Positions 33,620 to 42,237 of a DNA stretch of 64,000 bases are shown here, piece after piece. The position numbers and the translations under genes were made by a program. The notes under the pieces are model-generated. The model was given only the letters and a program-made list of their open reading frames with translations, had not been told where the DNA came from and searched no databases. The stretch is taken from the NCBI RefSeq assembly GCF_046569695.1, contig NZ_JBKHUI010000020.1, forward strand, positions 1-64,000, given 5' to 3'. The first letter of the stretch is position 1. Each line of letters opens with the position of its first letter. This DNA comes from Kluyvera sp046569695 (lineage in GTDB: Bacteria > Pseudomonadota > Gammaproteobacteria > Enterobacterales > Enterobacteriaceae).

Positions 33620-35470
33620 TTAAACCTCGTCCACGGATTGGCCTTTCAGCGCGACACGGACGGATTGGTCCATGCGGCGAGCGGCGAATTCCTGGGTTTG
33701 TTTGTCAACGTTTTTAATGGCTTGTTCTATGGCGTCAGTGTCATTGCCCTCGGCAACCGCGCTCAGTACGGCGGCAGCCTCGTCAATCTCCTGACGCTCT
33801 GCGGCGCTTAACAGCGCGGCATCAGCGGCCAGCGCGCTGTGCAGGCTTTCCAGCACGCGAGCGGCTTCCACTTTCTGCTCTGCCAGCATACGTGCTTTCA
33901 CGTCCTGCTCGGCATAGCTCATGGAATCCTGAATCATGGTGGCGATTTCACCATCGGTCAGACCGTAGGACGGCTTCACCTGAATAGACGACTCAACGCC
34001 GGTGGATTTCTCCATGGCGGTGACGCTCAGCAGGCCGTCGGCGTCCACCTGGAAGGTGACACGAATGTGCGCACCGCCAGCCGGCAGCGCCGGGATACCG
34101 CGCAGCGCAAAGCGCGCCAGTGAACGGCAGTCCTGCACCAGTTCGCGCTCGCCCTGCATCACGTGGATGGACATCGCGGTCTGGCCGTCTTTAAAGGTGG
34201 TGAACTCCTGCGCACGGGCCACCGGGATGGTGGTGTTACGCGGAATAACTTTCTCTACCAGGCCACCCATGGTTTCGAGGCCGAGAGAGAGCGGGATCAC
34301 GTCGAGCAGCAGCATTTCGCTGTCCGGCTTGTTGCCGACCAGAATATCAGCCTGAATGGCGGCGCCAATGGCGACCACTTTATCCGGGTCGATAGAGGTC
34401 AGCGGCGTACGGCCAAAGAATTCACCTACGCGCTCACGCACCAGCGGTACGCGGGTAGAACCGCCAACCATCACCACTTCCAGCACCTCTTCAGCATCAA
34501 CGCCTGCATCTTTCAATGCGCGGCGGCAAGCCAGCAGCGTGCGCTTCACCAGTGCGGAAATCAGATCGTTAAACTGTTCGCGAGTCACTTCGCCTTTCCA
34601 GCCAGCGACCTCAACGGTCACGTGCTCGGCATCGCTCAGGGCGATTTTGGCGGCGATAGCGGCGTCAAGCAGTTCGCGCTGTACGCGGTTATCGCTACGA
34701 TCGGCAATACCTGCCTGTTCGCGGATATGGTCGGCCAGCAGGTGGTCGAAGTCGTCGCCGCCCAGCGCGGAATCGCCGCCGGTGGCCAGCACTTCAAACA
34801 CGCCGCGGCTCAGGCGCAGAATGGAGATATCGAAGGTACCGCCGCCCAGATCGTAGACGGCAATCACCCCTTCCTGACCGGAATCGAGGCCGTAGGCAAT
34901 GGCCGCGGCAGTCGGTTCGTTCAGCAGACGCAGCACATGCAGGCCAGCCAGACGCGCGGCGTCTTTGGTGCCCTGACGCTGTGCATCGTCAAAGTAAGCG
35001 GGAACGGTAATCACCACGCCATCAAGCTCGCCTTCAAGCGTTTCGGTGGCACGAGCTGCCAGCGCTTTGAGGATATCGGCCGAGACGCGGATTGGATTCA
35101 GTACACCGGCCTTGGTCACCAGCATCGGCAGGCCGTTTTCGCTCGCCTGGAACTGGTACGGCAGGTGTGGGTAACGCGTCTGGATATCCGCCAGCGAGCG
35201 GCCCATCATGCGTTTTACGGAGCTAATGGTGTTGGCTGGGTCCAGCGCGGCGTTGGTACGCGCATCGTAGCCGACCACGTGGCCCTGCTCCTGATAGTGC
35301 ACAACGGAAGGCAGCAGGTGACGCCCCTGATTGTCGGCCAGCGTTTCCGCCTGACCGCTACGCACGGTAGCCACCAGGGAATTGGTGGTGCCTAAGTCAA
35401 TGCCCACCGCCAGACGACGCTGGTGCGGTGCGGCGCTTAGACCCGGCTCACTAATTTGTAATAAGGCCAT
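33620..35470 (-). CDS. hscA: Fe-S cluster chaperone HscA
   Basis: This specialised Hsp70 (616 residues, as in E. coli) releases clusters from IscU. The N-terminal ATPase domain shows GIDLGTTNSLVA, YDLGGGTFDIS and VVMVGGSTRVPLV. The substrate-binding domain recognises the LPPVK loop of IscU, which is intact in this window. It works with HscB, 15 bp upstream. Confidence 0.97.
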   Translation of the reverse strand: MALLQISEPGLSAAPHQRRLAVGIDLGTTNSLVATVRSGQAETLADNQGRHLLPSVVHYQEQGHVVGYDARTNAALDPANTISSVKRMMGRSLADIQTRYPHLPYQFQASENGLPMLVTKAGVLNPIRVSADILKALAARATETLEGELDGVVITVPAYFDDAQRQGTKDAARLAGLHVLRLLNEPTAAAIAYGLDSGQEGVIAVYDLGGGTFDISILRLSRGVFEVLATGGDSALGGDDFDHLLADHIREQAGIADRSDNRVQRELLDAAIAAKIALSDAEHVTVEVAGWKGEVTREQFNDLISALVKRTLLACRRALKDAGVDAEEVLEVVMVGGSTRVPLVRERVGEFFGRTPLTSIDPDKVVAIGAAIQADILVGNKPDSEMLLLDVIPLSLGLETMGGLVEKVIPRNTTIPVARAQEFTTFKDGQTAMSIHVMQGERELVQDCRSLARFALRGIPALPAGGAHIRVTFQVDADGLLSVTAMEKSTGVESSIQVKPSYGLTDGEIATMIQDSMSYAEQDVKARMLAEQKVEAARVLESLHSALAADAALLSAAERQEIDEAAAVLSAVAEGNDTDAIEQAIKNVDKQTQEFAARRMDQSVRVALKGQSVDEV

Positions 35471-35485
35471 GTTAAGCTTCCAGAA

Positions 35486-36001
35486 TCAAAAATCGAGCAG
35501 CTTTTCTTCGAGTAATTCAGCGCTGCTTTGGAGTTTATCGAGAAAACGCAGTTTACGTACGGTATCCGCCGCCGCTTCCCACGTTTGTGAATCGAGTTCC
35601 GCCACCATCTGCTGCTGGCGTTGGCTGTACATTGCTTTGATACGCTTGATAAGCCCTTCCAGGCGGTCGGTATCTTTCGCCTGTTCAATCTCGTCCAGCT
35701 CTTCACGCAGCTCCAGCTGTTCCATCAGGAACGCGGTGTCGCGCACGGTGTGCTGTTCGGAGGCAAGATCAAAACCGTGAAGGGAGAGCAGATATTCAGC
35801 ACGCGTCAGCGGGTGACGCAGCGTTTGCCAGGCCTGGTTGATGTTCGCAGAACGCTGGACCGCCGCGAGCTGTTCAGCGTCGCTGGCGCTGGCAAAACGA
35901 TCGGGGTGGTTCTGACGCTGCAGGTCCTGGAAGCGTGCCGCGAGGGCCTGAGTGTCTACGTGATAACCGGCTGGCAATCCAAAGAGAGTGAAGTAATCCA
36001 T
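35486..36001 (-). CDS. hscB: Co-chaperone HscB
   Basis: This 171-residue J-protein brings IscU to HscA. The J domain fills about residues 1-75 with the HPD motif at 32-34 (QNHPDRF); the C-terminal three-helix domain binds IscU. It is separated from iscA by 79 bp containing a hairpin with a U-rich tail. Confidence 0.97.
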   Translation of the reverse strand: MDYFTLFGLPAGYHVDTQALAARFQDLQRQNHPDRFASASDAEQLAAVQRSANINQAWQTLRHPLTRAEYLLSLHGFDLASEQHTVRDTAFLMEQLELREELDEIEQAKDTDRLEGLIKRIKAMYSQRQQQMVAELDSQTWEAAADTVRKLRFLDKLQSSAELLEEKLLDF

Positions 36002-36020
36002 GACGATCTCAGGGTTAACT

Positions 36021-36066
36021 ATTTAAAACAAACCCCACGCACAGCGATGAAACCATGGGTGGGGTT
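36021..36066 (-). terminator. Hairpin with U-rich tail between iscA and hscB
   Basis: AACCCCAC (36031-36038) pairs with GTGGGGTT (36059-36066). On the minus strand the stem is followed by TGTTTTAAA. It sits inside the isc operon and could act as a partial terminator that lowers hscBA-fdx-iscX expression relative to iscSUA. Confidence 0.6.
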
Positions 36067-36080
36067 GGCAGGACTCAAAA

Positions 36081-36404
36081 TCAGACGTTAAAGCTTTCGC
36101 CGCAACCGCACTCGTCTTTTACGTTCGGGTTAGTAAATTTAAACCCTTCGTTCAGACCTTCTTTCACGAAGTCGAGCTGCGTGCCGTCGAGAAATTGCAG
36201 GCTCTTACCGTCGATGACAACCTTCACGCCTTTGTCTTCGAAAACGGTGTCTTCTGCCGCCGGCTCGTCAACAAATTCCAGTACATAGGCCATACCTGAA
36301 CAACCGGACGTTCTCACGCCAAGACGCAGACCAAACCCTTTACCGCGGTTTGACAGGAAGGTATTGACTCGCGCTGCTGCACTGTCGCTTAAGGTAATCG
36401 ACAT
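36081..36404 (-). CDS. iscA: Fe-S assembly protein IscA
   Basis: This 107-residue A-type carrier takes part in [4Fe-4S] cluster formation. The three conserved cysteines are Cys35 (TSGCSG) and Cys99/Cys101 (ECGCGES near the C-terminus). It lies 18 bp after iscU. Confidence 0.97.
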   Translation of the reverse strand: MSITLSDSAAARVNTFLSNRGKGFGLRLGVRTSGCSGMAYVLEFVDEPAAEDTVFEDKGVKVVIDGKSLQFLDGTQLDFVKEGLNEGFKFTNPNVKDECGCGESFNV

Positions 36405-36422
36405 AAAAACCTCAACTCTTAA

Positions 36423-36809
36423 TTATTTTGCTTCACGTTTGCTTTTGTAATCCGCAATAGCGGCTTTAATCGCGTCTTCTGCCAGGATAGAACAGTGAAT
36501 TTTCACTGGTGGCAGTTCAAGCTCGTCTGCGATATCGGTATTTTTAATGGCCTGTGCTTCGTCCAGGGATTTCCCTTTTACCCACTCGGTGACGAGGGAG
36601 CTGGAAGCAATGGCGGAACCGCAGCCGTAGGTCTTGAAACGCGCGTCTTCAATGATACCTTCATTGTTGACTTTAATCTGCAACTTCATCACGTCGCCGC
36701 AGGCCGGAGCACCGACCATACCGCTGCCGACGCTCTCGTCGCTGTTGTCGAAAGAACCTACGTTACGTGGGTTCTCGTAGTGATCGATTACTTTTTCGCT
36801 GTAAGCCAT
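36423..36809 (-). CDS. iscU: Fe-S scaffold IscU
   Basis: The scaffold on which IscS-derived sulfur and iron form [2Fe-2S] clusters. Ligands are Cys37 (ACGD, with Asp39), Cys63 (YGCGSA) and Cys106 (KIHCSI). The LPPVK motif that HscA recognises precedes Cys106. 128 residues, as in E. coli. 25 bp after iscS. Confidence 0.98.
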   Translation of the reverse strand: MAYSEKVIDHYENPRNVGSFDNSDESVGSGMVGAPACGDVMKLQIKVNNEGIIEDARFKTYGCGSAIASSSLVTEWVKGKSLDEAQAIKNTDIADELELPPVKIHCSILAEDAIKAAIADYKSKREAK

Positions 36810-36834
36810 GATGAATTCTCCTTATCGGTACCGA

Positions 36835-38049
36835 TTAATGATGCGACCATTCAATGCTGTTCAGATCCACGCCCTGCTTGAACATTTCCCACAGTGGAGA
36901 AAGGTCGCGCAGACGGCCAATGGAGTTGCGAACCAGATTGATGGTGTAGTCAATCTCTTCTTCGGTAGTGAAACGACCTAAAGAGAAACGAATGGAGCTA
37001 TGCGCCAGCTCATCGGTCATGCCCAGTGCGCGCAGCACGTAGGATGGCTCAAGGCTTGCGGAAGTACAGGCAGAACCGGAGGAAACCGCCAGGTCTTTCA
37101 GCGCCATAATCAGGGATTCACCTTCAACGTAGTTAAAGCTCACGTTGAGGATGTTTGGTGCGCCCTGCTCAAGGTCACCGTTCAGGTAGACTTCTTCCAT
37201 ATCCTTCACGCCGTTCCACAGACGGTTACGCAGACCGCGCAGACGGGCCATTTCGGTCTCCATCTCTTCTTTCGCGATACGGTAAGCTTCGCCCATGCCG
37301 ACGATCTGGTGAACAGGCAGGGTACCGGAACGCATGCCGCGCTCGTGACCGCCGCCGTGCATCTGCGCTTCGATACGGATACGTGGTTTACGGCGAACGT
37401 ACAGCGCGCCGATACCTTTTGGACCGTAGATTTTATGACCGGAGAAGGACATCAGGTCAACTTTCAGCTGGCTCAGGTCGATAGGCAGTTTGCCCACGCT
37501 CTGGGTCGCATCAACGTGATAGATGATGCCGCGCGCACGGCACATTTCGCCAATGGTCGCGATATCCTGCACCACGCCGATTTCGTTGTTCACGTGCATG
37601 ATGGAGACGAGGATAGTGTCGTCACGCATGGCTGCTTCGAGCTCTTTGAGATCGATAATGCCGTTGCGCTGTGGCGCCAGATAGGTGATTTCGAAACCTT
37701 CGCGCTCGAGCTGACGACAGGTGTCCAGCACGGCTTTATGCTCGGTTTTGCTGGTGATGATGTGCTTGCCTTTTTTCTGATAAAAGTTGGCTGCACCTTT
37801 AATCGCCAGGTTGTCGGATTCAGTCGCACCGGAGGTAAAGACGATTTCACGCGGGTCTGCACCCACGAGGTCGGCAATCTGGTTACGGGCGATATCTACC
37901 GCCTCTTCAGCCTGCCAGCCGAAACGGTGTGAACGAGAGGCCGGGTTACCAAAGGTCCCGTCCAGGGTCAGAAACTGCATCATTTTCTCGGCAACACGCG
38001 GGTCCACCGGCGTGGTTGCGGAGTAGTCGAGATAAATCGGTAATTTCAT
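36835..38049 (-). CDS. iscS: Cysteine desulfurase IscS
   Basis: This PLP enzyme takes sulfur from cysteine and passes it to IscU, ThiI, TusA and others. The PLP lysine is in SFSGHKIYGPKG, and the mobile catalytic cysteine is in SGSACTSASLEP. 404 residues, equal to E. coli. It is 164 bp after iscR; that gap is structured and is the expected RyhB target region. Confidence 0.98.
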   Translation of the reverse strand: MKLPIYLDYSATTPVDPRVAEKMMQFLTLDGTFGNPASRSHRFGWQAEEAVDIARNQIADLVGADPREIVFTSGATESDNLAIKGAANFYQKKGKHIITSKTEHKAVLDTCRQLEREGFEITYLAPQRNGIIDLKELEAAMRDDTILVSIMHVNNEIGVVQDIATIGEMCRARGIIYHVDATQSVGKLPIDLSQLKVDLMSFSGHKIYGPKGIGALYVRRKPRIRIEAQMHGGGHERGMRSGTLPVHQIVGMGEAYRIAKEEMETEMARLRGLRNRLWNGVKDMEEVYLNGDLEQGAPNILNVSFNYVEGESLIMALKDLAVSSGSACTSASLEPSYVLRALGMTDELAHSSIRFSLGRFTTEEEIDYTINLVRNSIGRLRDLSPLWEMFKQGVDLNSIEWSHH

Positions 38050-38213
38050 TGCTCTTTAACTCCGTACATCACTCAATGCAAGGAGTCAGGCAACCGGCTG
38101 GATGTACGACCGTGTTGACGGGACGCTGTCCCGGCCTGACTCTGAAATCTCATTTTTATCTATAACCAGCCCTGCGGCGTGTGCCCGATACGGCACACGG
38201 CAGAGCAGGTGGA
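38050..38213 (-). promoter_or_regulatory. Structured iscR-iscS intergenic leader
   Basis: A 7-bp hairpin GTGTGCC...GGCACAC and a longer GGCCGGGACAGCG/CGCTGTCCCGG-like segment lie between iscR and iscS. In E. coli the sRNA RyhB pairs near the iscS start here and separates iscR from iscSUA during iron starvation. A RyhB match was not checked base by base. Confidence 0.45.
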
Positions 38214-38705
38214 TTATGCACGTAACTTAACGTCGATAGCGTCTTGTACGCGGGTATTGCGGGAGGTGTCGTGCGAATGCTGGCGGCCAGACACGTCCAG
38301 AACTTCCTGGTTATTAACCAGTTCACCGAGGGTGATGTTGTTCAGGAAGCCGGTCAGACGGTCGCTCAGATCGCGCCAGAGTGCGTGGGTCAAACATTTA
38401 TCGCCGCCCTGGCAGCCACCTTTCCCCTGACAGCGGGTGGCGTCAACGGACTCGTCCACTGCGCTAATCACTTCACCCACTGCGATGTGGTTTGCTTCTT
38501 TACCCAGCAGATAACCACCGCCAGGACCGCGTACGCTGGATACTAAGCCATTTTTACGCAGGCGGGAGAACAGCTGCTCCAGATAGGAGAGTGAAATTCC
38601 CTGACGTTCAGAAATATCAGCCAACGGCACCGGGCCCGCTTCGGAGTTGAGTGCAACGTCCAGCATCGCGGTTACGGCATAACGCCCTTTAGATGTCAGT
38701 CTCAT
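38214..38705 (-). CDS. iscR: Fe-S-responsive regulator IscR
   Basis: This 163-residue Rrf2-family repressor carries a [2Fe-2S] cluster that reports Fe-S status. The winged helix occupies about 1-65 (MRLTSKGRYAVTAMLD; SYLEQLFSRLR). Cluster ligands are Cys92, Cys98 and Cys104 in CQGKGGCQGGDKC, with His107 following. It is the first gene of the isc operon, and two type-1 sites precede it. Confidence 0.97.
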   Translation of the reverse strand: MRLTSKGRYAVTAMLDVALNSEAGPVPLADISERQGISLSYLEQLFSRLRKNGLVSSVRGPGGGYLLGKEANHIAVGEVISAVDESVDATRCQGKGGCQGGDKCLTHALWRDLSDRLTGFLNNITLGELVNNQEVLDVSGRQHSHDTSRNTRVQDAIDVKLRA

Positions 38706-38785
38706 GTCTTACTTAACCTCAAACTCGCCCCTGCCCGGGGTTTTTAATAATATTGTGGGTATTGCATAGCAGGGGCAAGTCTGAC

Positions 38786-38835
38786 ATTCCTGACTAAATC
38801 AGTCAACTATTTACTTGAGTAATTTAGTCAGGTAT
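38786..38835 (-). promoter_or_regulatory. iscR promoter with two adjacent IscR type-1 sites
   Basis: Two 25-bp imperfect palindromes lie end to end. 38811-38835 reads ATACCTGACT...ACTCAAGTAA on the minus strand, and 38786-38810 reads ATAGTTGACT...AGTCAGGAAT. Both fit the type-1 IscR consensus (ATA..YGACT...AGTCR..TAT). A TTGACT -35 hexamer (38801-38806) lies inside the downstream site, explaining autorepression by holo-IscR. Confidence 0.85.
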
Positions 38836-38860
38836 TTGGCGTTCCGTGCGGTATTGATTT

Positions 38861-38935
38861 TCCGGATGGCGCTGCGCTTATCCAGCCCACAGGCCGCACG
38901 ATTTGTAGGCCGGATAAGCGCAGCGCCATCCGGCA
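38861..38935. repeat. BIME between iscR promoter and trmJ
   Basis: Two REP units are near-perfect inversions of each other: CCGGATGGCGCTGCGCTTATCC (38862 on) and GGATAAGCGCAGCGCCATCCGG (ending 38934). Confidence 0.85.
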
Positions 38936-38944
38936 TTAACGCGG

Positions 38945-39679
38945 TTACTTGCCTTTATTCTGCTGCTCAATAGACGCCAGAATCCCACGCAGGATGTTCA
39001 GCTCCTGGCTTTCCGGCCGCGCACGGGTAAACAGACGACGTAAACGGCTCATCACCTGCCCCGGATGGTTTTCGCGGATAAAACCGGTAGCGAGCAGCGT
39101 CTGCTCCAGATGGCCGTAGAAACGTTCAAGATCGTCCACCAGCGGGTATGGCGTCTCTTCGTGCTCAACCTTCGGTTCGTTGCTTTCCTGCGTCGCCAGC
39201 CAGGCCATGCGCACTTCATAAGAGATAACCTGCACGGCCATCGCCAGGTTCAGCGAGCTGTATTCCGGGTTAGCGGCAATCGCCACGTGGTAATGACATT
39301 TCTGCAGTTCATCGTTGGTCAGGCCAACGCGCTCACGACCGAACACCAGCGCGACCGGCGCATGTTCACCTTCTGAGACGCTTTTCAGGCCGCACTCGCG
39401 CGGGTCAAGCATCGGCCACGGCAGCGTACGGGAACGCGCGCTGGTGCCCACCACCAGGCTACAACCGGCCAGCGCTTCGTCGAGGGTGTCAACGATCTGC
39501 GCGTTGCCAATCACATCGCTGGCACCGGCCGCCAGGGCGATGGCCTGGGAGTCCGGCTTAACCAGCGGATTGACCAGCCATAGATTGGTTAAACCCATGG
39601 TTTTCATAGCGCGGGCCACGGAGCCCATGTTGCCGGTATGAGAGGTTTCGACCAGCACGATTCGGATATTTTGCAGCAT
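38945..39679 (-). CDS. trmJ: tRNA (Cm32/Um32) 2'-O-methyltransferase TrmJ
   Basis: This SPOUT-family enzyme methylates the ribose of position 32 in several tRNAs. It has an N-terminal SPOUT domain with the knot motifs LVFGRERVGLTN and NLAMAVQVISYEVRMAW, and a C-terminal helical tail (ILRGILASIEQQNKGK). 244 residues from the ATG at 39679 (MLQNIRIVLVET), the conserved start; an ATG two codons upstream (39685) is also possible. It is divergent from suhB. Confidence 0.95.
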   Translation of the reverse strand: MLQNIRIVLVETSHTGNMGSVARAMKTMGLTNLWLVNPLVKPDSQAIALAAGASDVIGNAQIVDTLDEALAGCSLVVGTSARSRTLPWPMLDPRECGLKSVSEGEHAPVALVFGRERVGLTNDELQKCHYHVAIAANPEYSSLNLAMAVQVISYEVRMAWLATQESNEPKVEHEETPYPLVDDLERFYGHLEQTLLATGFIRENHPGQVMSRLRRLFTRARPESQELNILRGILASIEQQNKGK

Positions 39680-39799
39680 TGTCATTCTTCGTCTAAAGAT
39701 TATTCAGCCATATTACCATAAACCTGAGACATATTCCGAATTCGCTGCTATGATATGCGCCGTTTTCCCCGTTCTTTAACATCCAGTGAGAGTAACCTG

Positions 39800-40603
39800 A
39801 TGCATCCGATGCTGAACATCGCCGTGCGCGCAGCGCGCAAGGCGGGTAACCTGATTGCCAAAAACTACGAAACACCAGAAGCTGTTGAATCGAGCCAGAA
39901 AGGCAGCAACGATTTCGTGACTAACGTTGATAAAGCCGCTGAAGCGATGATTATCGACACCATTCGCAAATCTTACCCGCAACACACCATCATCACCGAA
40001 GAAAGCGGTGAACATGTTGGCGAAGATCTGGATGTTCAATGGGTTATCGATCCACTGGATGGCACCACCAACTTTATCAAACGTCTGCCACACTTCTCCG
40101 TTTCCATCGCCGTACGCATCAAAGGCCGTACTGAAGTGGCTGTGGTTTACGATCCAATGCGCAACGAACTGTTCACCGCTACCCGCGGCCAGGGCGCACA
40201 GCTCAACGGTTACCGTCTGCGCGGCAGCACTGCCCGTGACCTGGATGGCACCATCATCGCGACCGGTTTCCCGTTCAAAGCGAAACAGCACGCGCCAGCT
40301 TACATGAACATCCTCGGCAAAATGTTTACCGAATGCGCGGACTTCCGTCGCACCGGTTCCGCTGCGCTGGATCTGGCCTACGTTGCCGCTGCGCGCGTTG
40401 ACGGTTTCTTTGAAATCGGCCTGAAGCCATGGGACTTCGCCGCTGGCGAACTGATCGCTCGTGAAGCAGGCGCTATCGTCTGTGACTTCACCGGCGGCCA
40501 TAACTACATGATGACCGGCAACATCGTTGCAGGTAACCCACGCATCGTGAAAGCCATGCTGGCGAACATGCGTGACGAGCTGAGCGAAGCGCTGAAGCGC
40601 TAA
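39800..40603 (+). CDS. suhB: Inositol-1-monophosphatase / rRNA maturation factor SuhB
   Basis: This Mg-dependent phosphatase is also a NusA/ribosome-associated factor in rRNA antitermination complexes. The inositol monophosphatase signatures WVIDPLDGTTNF and PWDFAAGELIAREAG are intact. 267 residues from the ATG at 39800 (MHPMLNIAVRAAR), as in E. coli. It is followed by a strong terminator. yfhR, next in E. coli, is missing here. Confidence 0.97.
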   Translation: MHPMLNIAVRAARKAGNLIAKNYETPEAVESSQKGSNDFVTNVDKAAEAMIIDTIRKSYPQHTIITEESGEHVGEDLDVQWVIDPLDGTTNFIKRLPHFSVSIAVRIKGRTEVAVVYDPMRNELFTATRGQGAQLNGYRLRGSTARDLDGTIIATGFPFKAKQHAPAYMNILGKMFTECADFRRTGSAALDLAYVAAARVDGFFEIGLKPWDFAAGELIAREAGAIVCDFTGGHNYMMTGNIVAGNPRIVKAMLANMRDELSEALKR

Positions 40604-40622
40604 GTTCGGACTCCACGTCATT

Positions 40623-40652
40623 AAGAAGCCCCTTTGCGGGCTTCTTTTTTTG
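40623..40652 (+). terminator. Rho-independent terminator after suhB
   Basis: AAGAAGCCC / GGGCTTCTT with a CTTTGC loop, followed by a run of T. Confidence 0.9.
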
Positions 40653-40744
40653 TACCTACCCTTCCCCCAGAATTATCTCTATTCCCGTTGCCGCCAGATA
40701 CGTCGTCTATACTTAGCCTTTTGTTAGCCAAAAGGAGAACGAGA

Positions 40745-41173
40745 ATGACCATTCACAAACACGGTTCTGCACACTGGTCAGGCGATATCAAACGCGGGAA
40801 AGGGACGGTTTCTACCGAAAGTGGCGTGCTCAACCAGCAACCTTACGGCTTTAATACACGCTTTGAAGGCGCAAAGGGCACAAACCCGGAAGAGCTAATT
40901 GGTGCAGCGCATGCGGCCTGTTTTTCGATGGCTTTATCGTTGATGCTGGGTGAGGCGGGCTATACCGCTGATGCCATCGATACCACTGCAGACGTCTCAC
41001 TGGATAAAACCGACGGTGGTTTTGCCATTACCAAAATTACCCTACAAAGTAAGGTGAGCGTGCCCGGTATCGATCCGAAGCAGTTTGACGGCATCATCCA
41101 GAAAGCCAAAGCGGGCTGCCCGGTTTCCCAGGTGCTGAAGGCAGAAATCACGCTGGATTATACGTTAAACTAA
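40745..41173 (+). CDS. osmC: Organic hydroperoxide resistance protein OsmC
   Basis: This 142-residue thiol peroxidase reduces organic hydroperoxides. Both catalytic cysteines are present: Cys59 (AAHAACFSMA) and Cys125 (KAGCPVSQ). The sequence is close to E. coli OsmC itself (HKHGSAHWSGDIKRGKG), not the distant OsmC-like paralogues. The start at 40745 follows AAAAGGAGAAC; the frame is open upstream but not conserved. In E. coli osmC lies elsewhere, so this position after suhB is a rearrangement or regional difference. Confidence 0.93.
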   Translation: MTIHKHGSAHWSGDIKRGKGTVSTESGVLNQQPYGFNTRFEGAKGTNPEELIGAAHAACFSMALSLMLGEAGYTADAIDTTADVSLDKTDGGFAITKITLQSKVSVPGIDPKQFDGIIQKAKAGCPVSQVLKAEITLDYTLN

Positions 41174-41223
41174 CGTTTTCAGGCCCTATGATGAAAAGGG
41201 TCGAATCCCCTCGCAGTAAAAGC

Positions 41224-41249
41224 ATGCTGGTCACCTTATTGACCAGCAT
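41224..41249. terminator. Hairpin between osmC and the NicO gene
   Basis: A perfect 10-bp stem ATGCTGGTCA / TGACCAGCAT with a CCTTAT loop lies between two convergent genes. Flanking runs are short, so efficiency is uncertain. Confidence 0.6.
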
Positions 41250-41256
41250 TTCAGCT

Positions 41257-42237
41257 TTAGAACGGCCTTAACCCTCTGCCCACCGGCACCGCGCTGACCC
41301 ACATCACTACCGCCGCAGCGACCAGAACTACGCCACCGGCCAGCGCCAGCGTTGTCCAGCCCACCTGCCGCCACAGTACCGGCGTTTTATTGCCGCTGAG
41401 CTTCACCGCCAGGGTGCGAAAACCGTGGACCAGCAGCGCCAGTGAAGAGATGGTGAGCGACGTTCCCGCCGCCATCGCTAGCGCAGAGGCGACGCCCCAA
41501 CCAAACACGCCAATCACTTTGCTGAACAGCAGCACCATAATGGCCCCGGAACAGGGACGCATGCCCATCGACAGTATAATCATCAGCCTCGCGCGCCAGT
41601 CTTCCTCGCGCTCAAGCTGCTTTGGGTCCGGCATGTGCTGATGACCACAGCCGCAGTGCTGGTCATGGACGTGGTGCGGCGTAAAAGCGGTAAATTTCGG
41701 TTTGTGCAGCAGCGCACGCAGCTTTTTCAGCGCCCGCCAGCAGAGTAATAACCCCAGCACGCCTACCAGCGCATAGCTGCCCTTCTCCAGCCAGAAACTG
41801 CTGAGGTGTAACTGGCGCGCCGGAAGCCGAAGCAGCGTCAGCACCACCACCACCAGGCCAATGGCCACCAGCCCCTGTAATAAAGATGCCGCGAGCGTCA
41901 GGCCAATACTGGATTTTAATTTTGAAGGATGGGTGGCCAGCCAGGTGGTGATGACCACCTTACCGTGCCCCGGCCCCAGCGCATGCAGCACGCCGTAGAC
42001 AAAGCTGAACAGCAGCAGCGCTCCACCCGCCCTGGTCGGGTTTTCCGCCACGGCCTGCAGCAAACCGCTCATCTGCTGATTCACGTCGCGCTGCCAAACC
42101 ACGCTTTGCAGCATCACCTGTGGCCACGCCTGCCAGAGCCATAGCAAGCCAATAACCGCAACCGCGAAAAACAGCAGCAGCGGCCAAAGCGACAGCCAGC
42201 GGCGCGAGGCGCGACGATTAACAGAGATTACTGACAT
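41257..42237 (-). CDS. NicO-family nickel/cobalt exporter-like membrane protein
   Basis: This 326-residue protein has about six or seven transmembrane helices and the NicO/RcnA signature HALGPGHGKVV near residue 85. A His/Cys-rich cytoplasmic loop (HHVHDQHCGCGHQH) lies between helices, and GMRPCSGAIMVLLF comes later. The family moves Ni2+ or Co2+ out of the cytoplasm, or into it in some members; direction here is inferred. Its start overlaps the end of the DUF1007 gene by 10 bp (ATG inside GCATGTCAGTAA), so the two are translationally coupled. Confidence 0.88.
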   Translation of the reverse strand: MSVISVNRRASRRWLSLWPLLLFFAVAVIGLLWLWQAWPQVMLQSVVWQRDVNQQMSGLLQAVAENPTRAGGALLLFSFVYGVLHALGPGHGKVVITTWLATHPSKLKSSIGLTLAASLLQGLVAIGLVVVVLTLLRLPARQLHLSSFWLEKGSYALVGVLGLLLCWRALKKLRALLHKPKFTAFTPHHVHDQHCGCGHQHMPDPKQLEREEDWRARLMIILSMGMRPCSGAIMVLLFSKVIGVFGWGVASALAMAAGTSLTISSLALLVHGFRTLAVKLSGNKTPVLWRQVGWTTLALAGGVVLVAAAVVMWVSAVPVGRGLRPF

